NCBI GenBank assembly: GCA_001898145.1
Contig: MKSR01000048.1
Coordinates: 1-64,000 of the forward strand
Reading direction: 5' to 3'
From: Dyadobacter sp. 50-39
GTDB taxonomy: Bacteria; Bacteroidota; Bacteroidia; Cytophagales; Spirosomataceae
DNA length: 64,000 nucleotides
Each line of letters opens with the position of its first letter. Position 1 is the stretch's first letter. The position numbers were made by a program, and so were the translations under genes. Of this stretch, positions 58,863 through 64,000 are shown piece by piece. The notes beneath the pieces were generated by a model that saw only the letters and a list, made by a program, of their open reading frames with translations, made no database searches and had not been told where the DNA came from.

Positions 58863-59366
58863 ATGAACTTTACCGCCTCCAACGATAGAACTACCAAAAT
58901 CATCACCATTGCATTGACAGCCCTGTTCGTGGGCATCATAGCGTTCGAATTTTTCACCTTTTCCGACGAAGCAAAAATCGGGGCATTTGTTTCAACAGCC
59001 ATTCTGGTGGTCACCTATGGGGCCGCATATATCTATCACCCGATCAATTACACGCTGACAGACCAGGATCTGATTATTCACCGGCCTGTCAGCGATGTTC
59101 GCTATCCGCGTGACACATTCGAATTGGTGGAGCGAATCCCGAAAGAAAACTTAAAGTTTACGATCCGAACGTTCGGTGTGGGCGGCCTGTGGGGATATTA
59201 CGGCAAGTTTTACAACTCGGTTTACGGCAAAATGACCTGGTACCTTACCCGCAGGGATCAGCTTGTGCTGATCAAGACGACGGATAAAAAGACGATCCTG
59301 CTCTCACCGGATGACATCGATTCGTTTCTGACAGCACTTCGAAGCGCCGAGCCTGCATTAGGCTGA
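58863..59366 (+). CDS. Membrane protein with bacterial PH-like domain
   Basis: The 167-residue product has two N-terminal transmembrane helices (about 12-30 and 40-58) followed by a PH-like beta domain: NYTLTDQDLIIHRPVSD, then GKMTWYLTRRDQLVLIKTTD and KTILLSPDDIDSFLTALR. The ending is typical of DUF1200/bPH proteins. Its role is unknown. A terminator overlaps its stop codon. Confidence 0.75.
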   Translation: MNFTASNDRTTKIITIALTALFVGIIAFEFFTFSDEAKIGAFVSTAILVVTYGAAYIYHPINYTLTDQDLIIHRPVSDVRYPRDTFELVERIPKENLKFTIRTFGVGGLWGYYGKFYNSVYGKMTWYLTRRDQLVLIKTTDKKTILLSPDDIDSFLTALRSAEPALG

Positions 59367-59386
59367 TTTACAACCTAATGCTTTTT
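59355..59386 (+). terminator. Rho-independent terminator of the PH-like gene
   Basis: GCATTAGG (59355-59362) and CCTAATGC (59374-59381) form an 8-bp stem followed by five T. The stop codon (59364-59366) is in the loop. Confidence 0.75.
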
Positions 59387-59396
59387 CCCTCTAATG

Positions 59397-60437
59397 CTAT
59401 TTACCTGCCAGATGCTTTGAAAAGAACGGTAGCATTTTCGTCTCGATCCGCTCGCCGATCTTGTTGATATGGTCGCCCTGGTACTCTTCATAGGCATGCT
59501 CGATCTTATAATTATCGAGTACCTGATGCAGGATTTTGATATTGGAAGCAATCGGCTGATCACGGTCACCGGCGTCGAAACCAATGCCTTTCATTTGTTT
59601 TAAATTGGTAATGTACTGGTCGATGCTGGGCAGCGGCATATTCGCATTCCATTTGATCTCAACCGCCGGATTCAGCTTTCCGTTTTCGACAATCGCGTCG
59701 GTATAGAACGGCGGCCGGAGAGGATTGGGCGACCAGGCAGCGGCGTAGGCAAGGGCTGCTTTCGTCATAAAATCGGCTTTGGCAATGTCTTCGGGTGTTT
59801 TAACGGCCTCGATTTTGGCGAGCGCCTCAGCTGAACGTGGGTTACCCGGTGCCAGGCAGCAAGGGCTCAGAAGGTAAATGCTTGAAAATATTTCCGGGTG
59901 ACGCTCGCCGATGCGGATCGTGCCGTAGCCGCCCATCGAATGCCCCGCCAGGCCACGGCTTGCAGCTTTGGCGATCGTCCGGTAATGGCTATCGATATAG
60001 GTCACGAGTTCCCTGGATACGAAGTCCTCCCAGTTGCCGGCAGTGATTGAATTGGAATAATAACTACCGCCGCTGCGCGTCAATGCATTGGGTGTGACGA
60101 TGATCATCTCCTGCGCCTGCCGGGAGGCAAATACCTTGTCGACAATAGCCGGCAGATTGATCCAGTGCTTCACAAAGCCATACCATTGCGCATCGGTATC
60201 GGTAAAGCCGTGCAGCAGGTACACCACGGGATAGCGGCGCTTCGACTCTTTTTTGTAGCTGGGCGGCAAATAGACCGACACATCCGGATCGGCGGGATTA
60301 CCTTCCAGATTTCCTTCCAGCGACTTGCCGTGTACCTTAATACGCTCCACCGAACCCTTCGTGGAAGGTTGGCCAAAGGCAAAAATAAGTGCGAGCAGAA
60401 CTACGAATAAGAAAGCGGTTAATCTTTTTCCTTTCAT
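59397..60437 (-). CDS. Secreted esterase (esterase D / CE1-like alpha/beta hydrolase)
   Basis: The 346-residue product has a signal peptide (cleavage near AFGQ). The alpha/beta-hydrolase fold is shown by RRYPVVYLLHGFTDTDAQWY near 67, the nucleophile elbow GLAGHSMGGYGTIRIGERHP with Ser near 168, and the late His in EEYQGDHINKIGER. Proteins of this type hydrolyse acyl esters on sugars or act as feruloyl-esterase-like enzymes. The substrate cannot be read from the sequence. Confidence 0.85.
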   Translation of the reverse strand: MKGKRLTAFLFVVLLALIFAFGQPSTKGSVERIKVHGKSLEGNLEGNPADPDVSVYLPPSYKKESKRRYPVVYLLHGFTDTDAQWYGFVKHWINLPAIVDKVFASRQAQEMIIVTPNALTRSGGSYYSNSITAGNWEDFVSRELVTYIDSHYRTIAKAASRGLAGHSMGGYGTIRIGERHPEIFSSIYLLSPCCLAPGNPRSAEALAKIEAVKTPEDIAKADFMTKAALAYAAAWSPNPLRPPFYTDAIVENGKLNPAVEIKWNANMPLPSIDQYITNLKQMKGIGFDAGDRDQPIASNIKILHQVLDNYKIEHAYEEYQGDHINKIGERIETKMLPFFSKHLAGK

Positions 60438-60507
60438 TAGGGGTTAAGTTTGAATCTGCCCCAAATTAAGAAAGATTAACCGTCTGTTAAAACGCGTCGG
60501 GTAAGGA

Positions 60508-61389
60508 TCAGTAATTAAACCGCTGTCCCTGCGACAATGTCGATACATGCCGCATTTTCCCGTGGCGAAAATCACTGTACAGCCCCTTGATTTCTTCCTG
60601 ATGATCGGCAATGAAAGGACCGTGGGAAACGATCTGGTCATGCTGCGGCTCGGCAGCGTACAGCACTACTCGTGCACCTTGCGCACCGGCCTCAATGGCC
60701 AGCAAGCTGGATTCGCCGGCTCCTCCCCGGCTCAGCCAGCCGACCTGATGGATATCCAATGCCTGCGCACCGTCCCCGACATTCGCACTGCCCTCGATAA
60801 CATATAAAAAAGCATTGAACGAGCCCGGTAGCGTCTCGGCGAACTTTGCACCTGGCTGCAGCCGGATATCAGCCACAATGAGCGGCACATAGTTTTGAAC
60901 CGGCGAATGCAGGCCTGCAAACGAGCCGCTATACAGTACTGTTTTAACACCATCCTTCTCGGCTACCGGCGCATTTTCATAGGCCAGGTCCTGAACCCTC
61001 GGTGTAGCCCATCGATCGGCTTTCGGCAGGTTGAGCCACATTTGCAGCAGGCGCATGCGTGATTTACCCTCGATTGTTTCGGTATGCACAATGCCGCTGC
61101 CGGCAGTCATGATCTGAAAATCGCCTTGCTTCATCCTATGCATCTCATCGCCGATCTCTCCTTCAAGTAAAAGCGAAACGGTCTCGAAACCGGCGTGTGG
61201 GTGGGGCCCGCCTACCGGTGCATCGTCCTTTTTGTCCAGAAAATCGTCCATCAGTATGATGAACGGGTCGCTTTGCTCAAACTCATGATAAATCACGGCC
61301 CTTGCGGTGTGGTCGGGGCCCAGAAAGCCGGGCTGTGCAGGTGGCGTGTTGATACTGACTATATTTCTGACAATGCCTTGATTTTCCAT
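60508..61389 (-). CDS. Pirin-family bicupin
   Basis: The 293-residue product shows the pirin N-terminal cupin: VGGPHPHAGFETVSLLLEGE with metal-binding His residues, and IMTAGSGIVHTE with a further His and Glu. The pirin C-terminal cupin follows (LQPGAKFAETLPGSFNAFLY, VIEGSANVGD). Pirins are iron-binding proteins and some are quercetin dioxygenases, so the activity is open. The gene stands alone. Confidence 0.92.
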   Translation of the reverse strand: MENQGIVRNIVSINTPPAQPGFLGPDHTARAVIYHEFEQSDPFIILMDDFLDKKDDAPVGGPHPHAGFETVSLLLEGEIGDEMHRMKQGDFQIMTAGSGIVHTETIEGKSRMRLLQMWLNLPKADRWATPRVQDLAYENAPVAEKDGVKTVLYSGSFAGLHSPVQNYVPLIVADIRLQPGAKFAETLPGSFNAFLYVIEGSANVGDGAQALDIHQVGWLSRGGAGESSLLAIEAGAQGARVVLYAAEPQHDQIVSHGPFIADHQEEIKGLYSDFRHGKMRHVSTLSQGQRFNY

Positions 61390-61625
61390 GATCTACTGTT
61401 TTCGTGTTAGTTTAAAAGGCTGTTTTCCGCCCTGTTTGGTAAACAAAAACAGCCCGCTCAGCATCCCTTCCAAACACTATACATTAGGTTAGTGCCGCGA
61501 AGAACGCCTCGCTTTCATGCCCGGCCCGTAGCAATAATTTGTCAACAAATGCGAAAATCTGGCGAATAGCCAAATTCTTTCCGTCAAGTTTTTGTTAACA
61601 GAAGAATCCCATATTACACTTCACA

Positions 61626-62120
61626 ATGCAATTTTATTCAGAACGTTTACGCTACGAAAAATTTACTCCCGACCACTTCGAAGACTATTTCCGGCTGGTG
61701 TCGCAGCAGGACGTAATGCTGCACATCAGCGGTACCGGGCTCGACCTGGAAGGTGCGCGCAAAAGATTTGAGAAGTCACTTCGCGCCGATGGCCAGCAAG
61801 GCGACATGGGCTTTGTGGCCGTTTACGAACGTGCCACCGATTTGTATGTTGGTCTAGGCAAAATTGTCCCATTCGAGGACGGCTTTACGGAGATCGGTTA
61901 TGCATTGTTGCCAGAATTCTGGGGTAAAGGCTATGCTTCAGAGATCACCGCCACGCTCGTCGCATATGCGCGGAAATGCGGCAGCGTAGAATCGCTGGTC
62001 GCACTGGTGGCGCCCGAAAACGAGGCTTCCATTAACGTACTCACCAAGCAGCAGTTCCGCTTTTTCAGGGAAGTGCCCGAAGGCGATGTGGTGCGGCATG
62101 ACTACATTCTCGATTTGTAG
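61626..62120 (+). CDS. GNAT-family N-acetyltransferase
   Basis: The 164-residue product has the RimJ/RimL-like GNAT layout: LRYEKFTPDHFEDYFRL at the start, FTEIGYALLPEFWGKGYASE with the acetyl-CoA-binding Q/RxxGxG/A-like loop near 98-106, and VAPENEASINVLTKQQFRFF. It should acetylate an amine on a small molecule or a protein N-terminus. The substrate is not predictable. The gene is alone. Confidence 0.9.
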   Translation: MQFYSERLRYEKFTPDHFEDYFRLVSQQDVMLHISGTGLDLEGARKRFEKSLRADGQQGDMGFVAVYERATDLYVGLGKIVPFEDGFTEIGYALLPEFWGKGYASEITATLVAYARKCGSVESLVALVAPENEASINVLTKQQFRFFREVPEGDVVRHDYILDL

Positions 62121-62286
62121 CTCCGGCCATGTCCGCGAGCTACTTTCGGTCTTTTCGGTGTTGGTATAGGCTACATACTCCACGAATTTCCGGAGCCGGC
62201 AGGATCTATTTGTTGCTTGGCATAATTGTTTCTGTCAGGTAAATCAATTCCAAACCATTGCCTGTATGCAAAGAAATTGACACCAA

Positions 62287-63192
62287 ATGACTGTATCACA
62301 ACACATTACACACCAAACTATTGTAGTAGCCGGCGCCACCGGGCAACTGGGCTCATTGATCGTCAGGGAACTTCTCGCACGGCACACGCATGTAAAAGCG
62401 CTCGTGCGCAAGGATACGCCGCTGACCAAGACGGCGCCGCTGGAAAAAGCAGGCGCGGTGGTCATACCGGTCGATTTTAAAAATACGGTCACGCTTACCG
62501 AAGCGCTCCGGGATAGCCAATGCGTGGTTTCGGCATTGTCGGGTTTGCGCGACGTGATTGTCGAAACGCAATCCGACCTGCTCAAAGCGGCTTTGAATGC
62601 AGGCGTGCCGCGTTTTATCCCGTCGGACTATTGTATCGATTTTACAAAGCTTCCCGACGGCTCGAACCGCAATCTCGATTTACGCCGCGAGTTTGCCGCG
62701 ATCATCGACAACACACCCATTCACGCGACTTCCATTTTCAACGGCATGTTTACCGACCTGCTCAAAGACGAGGCGCCGCTGATCCTGCCCAAACTCACCC
62801 GGGTGATTTACTGGGGCGATGCCGACCAGCCGATGGATTTTACGACCATGGCCAATACCGCCGCATTCACCGCTGCGGCCGCGCTCGATTCGCAGGCGCC
62901 CCGATTTTTGCGTGTTGCGGGCGAGGTGGCGACGATCCGCGACTTGCAGCGCGCCGCAAGCCAGGCTTATGGCAAGGAGTTTGGCCTGTGGCGGGTCGGC
63001 AGCCTGGGGTTTCTGGCCACGATGATCCGCATTACGCGTACCATCGCGCCCGGCCGCGACGAGGTTTTCCCGCCCTGGCAAGGTATGCAATACCTTCATA
63101 ACATGCTCAGCGGCCTGCCCAAGCTGGTATCGCTCGACAATGCCCGTTATCCGGAAATCAAATGGACAAGGGTGCGCGAAGTGCTGGCATGA
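62287..63192 (+). CDS. NmrA-like NAD(P)-binding protein
   Basis: The 301-residue product has a Rossmann motif TIVVAGATGQLGSLIVRELL at residues 10-30. NmrA/isoflavone-reductase-like features follow (VKALVRKDTPLTK, GAVVIPVDFKNTVTLTEALR, GVPRFIPSDYCIDFTKL). There is no clear YxxxK dehydrogenase pair, so it may be a redox sensor or a reductase. It converges with the next gene with no gap. Confidence 0.88.
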   Translation: MTVSQHITHQTIVVAGATGQLGSLIVRELLARHTHVKALVRKDTPLTKTAPLEKAGAVVIPVDFKNTVTLTEALRDSQCVVSALSGLRDVIVETQSDLLKAALNAGVPRFIPSDYCIDFTKLPDGSNRNLDLRREFAAIIDNTPIHATSIFNGMFTDLLKDEAPLILPKLTRVIYWGDADQPMDFTTMANTAAFTAAAALDSQAPRFLRVAGEVATIRDLQRAASQAYGKEFGLWRVGSLGFLATMIRITRTIAPGRDEVFPPWQGMQYLHNMLSGLPKLVSLDNARYPEIKWTRVREVLA

Positions 63193-63978
63193 TCAGTTCC
63201 CTTCCAGGAACTCCCTGACAAGCATAGCCGTGATTTCCTGCTGCCTGCTGCCGGCTTTGGCTGTACAGATTTCTCCCAGTAATGCACCGTGCACTCCGGG
63301 GAGTACCACGAGTTGGGCCTTGGGTATCAGCTTCGAGATTTCGACAATATGCTCGGTTTTGATCACATCCTTATCGCCGGTCATGATCAATGCGGGCGCC
63401 TGAATGCGTGTGAGATCACTTTGCGGCCAGTCTGCAAAGGTCCTGCGGCGCTCGCGGTCTTTATTGAACATGGCCTGCAAGCCTTTCGGATCGGGATTTA
63501 CCTTGAGATAATGTTCTTTCAAAGGGGCAGGCATATTATCGAGGGACGCATCGTCCATCATTTCAAAAAAACCGTCGATCATCCCGGCGCGGGTGTAGTT
63601 GGAGGCCACTACGACAATCCTGTTAACCAGTTCCGGATGCCGTCCGGCCAGTTGCATGGTGGTACAGCCGCCATCGCTAAAACCGAGTACATTAGCCTTA
63701 CGCACTTTTAAATGCCGGAGTAACGCCGCCACATCGTCAGCATCCTGCTGAAACGACTCGGGCGCATCGCGATCGCCCGTGCGGCCGTGCGCCTGCAATT
63801 CCACGGCGATGATCGGGCTGAATGCAGCCAGTTTGGGAAGAATGTTGCCAAATGTCGTCTCGATCGTCGAGCCGCCACCGTGGATGAGCACCAGCGGCAG
63901 ATCGCCGCTTCCGTAGGTCTCATAATACATTTTCAGCCCGTTGACGGGCGCATAACCAGTTGTTTTTGAATGCTCCAT
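63193..63978 (-). CDS. Alpha/beta hydrolase
   Basis: The 261-residue cytoplasmic protein has LPLVLIHGGGSTIETTFGNI (oxyanion HG) near 30, a nucleophile elbow VLGFSDGGCTTMQLAG with Ser near 101, the acid region PALIMTGDKDVIKTEHIVE and a late His in VLPGVHGALLGEI. The family covers esterases, lactonases and perhydrolases. No substrate can be assigned. The ATG lies 22 bp from the window end. Confidence 0.88.
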   Translation of the reverse strand: MEHSKTTGYAPVNGLKMYYETYGSGDLPLVLIHGGGSTIETTFGNILPKLAAFSPIIAVELQAHGRTGDRDAPESFQQDADDVAALLRHLKVRKANVLGFSDGGCTTMQLAGRHPELVNRIVVVASNYTRAGMIDGFFEMMDDASLDNMPAPLKEHYLKVNPDPKGLQAMFNKDRERRRTFADWPQSDLTRIQAPALIMTGDKDVIKTEHIVEISKLIPKAQLVVLPGVHGALLGEICTAKAGSRQQEITAMLVREFLEGN

Positions 63979-64000
63979 GATCGTTTGTTGTGCTTTAACG

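Overview
The window looks like the chromosome of a Bacteroidota bacterium of the Cytophagales, most like Dyadobacter or a close relative. This is an inference from gene content: two SusC/SusD pairs, a FecR-type sigma/anti-sigma pair, type IX secretion (T9SS) C-terminal domains, DUF1501 and DUF1549/DUF1553 cytochrome modules, a CRTAC/ASPIC-UnbV protein and a vanadium-haloperoxidase-like lipoprotein. No species can be named from the sequence alone.

Positions 1-8954 are an AT-richer accessory region. At the left edge a minus-strand operon encodes an ECF-like sigma factor with what look like two sigma-4 helix-turn-helix domains (987-1787). Three bases downstream lies a Cas12f/TnpB-type protein (983 down to 1, cut by the window edge). 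Its RuvC-I catalytic aspartate position reads serine, so it is predicted to be nuclease-dead. This pairing is the signature of an RNA-guided transcription system and is the main discovery here. A divergent XRE regulator with a perfect 18-bp palindrome sits beside it. Next come a frameshifted ArdA antirestriction relic, an O-antigen-ligase-like membrane protein with TPRs, two lipoproteins (one with a transglutaminase-like fold) and a 46-residue membrane peptide. The region ends in a tRNA-Ser 3' fragment followed by three tandem, defective tRNA-Ser-like units, which look like a worn attachment site.

Positions 9003-15673 hold housekeeping and stand-alone genes: NhaA, an AGCS amino-acid symporter, an RclA-like flavoprotein and a large T9SS-secreted protein with a glycosidase-like barrel.

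Positions 15883-25271 are a first glycan-utilisation locus: ECF sigma, FecR, a SusC with an STN signalling domain, SusD, and a secreted TIM-barrel-like protein of unrecognised family. The STN domain, FecR and sigma should form a surface-sensing cascade that induces the locus.

Positions 25335-51662 are a second, larger locus run by a GntR/HutC regulator. Minus-strand blocks carry (a) a ROK-like kinase, a sugar porter and a cytochrome/DUF1501 module, (b) SusC, SusD, a CRTAC protein and a haloperoxidase-like lipoprotein, and (c) a DUF4185-like protein, a phosphomannose-isomerase-like protein and GntR. A GH29 fucosidase diverges from block (c). The same 13-bp motif, TRTACAWACATAT, occurs upstream of all three blocks, so one GntR operator probably coordinates them.

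Positions 51667-63978 are mixed: a small membrane protein, a MacB/FtsX-type permease, an XRE regulator, a secreted M4 metalloprotease with fibronectin-like repeats, a small T9SS protein, a PH-like membrane protein, an esterase, a pirin, a GNAT acetyltransferase, an NmrA-like protein and an alpha/beta hydrolase.
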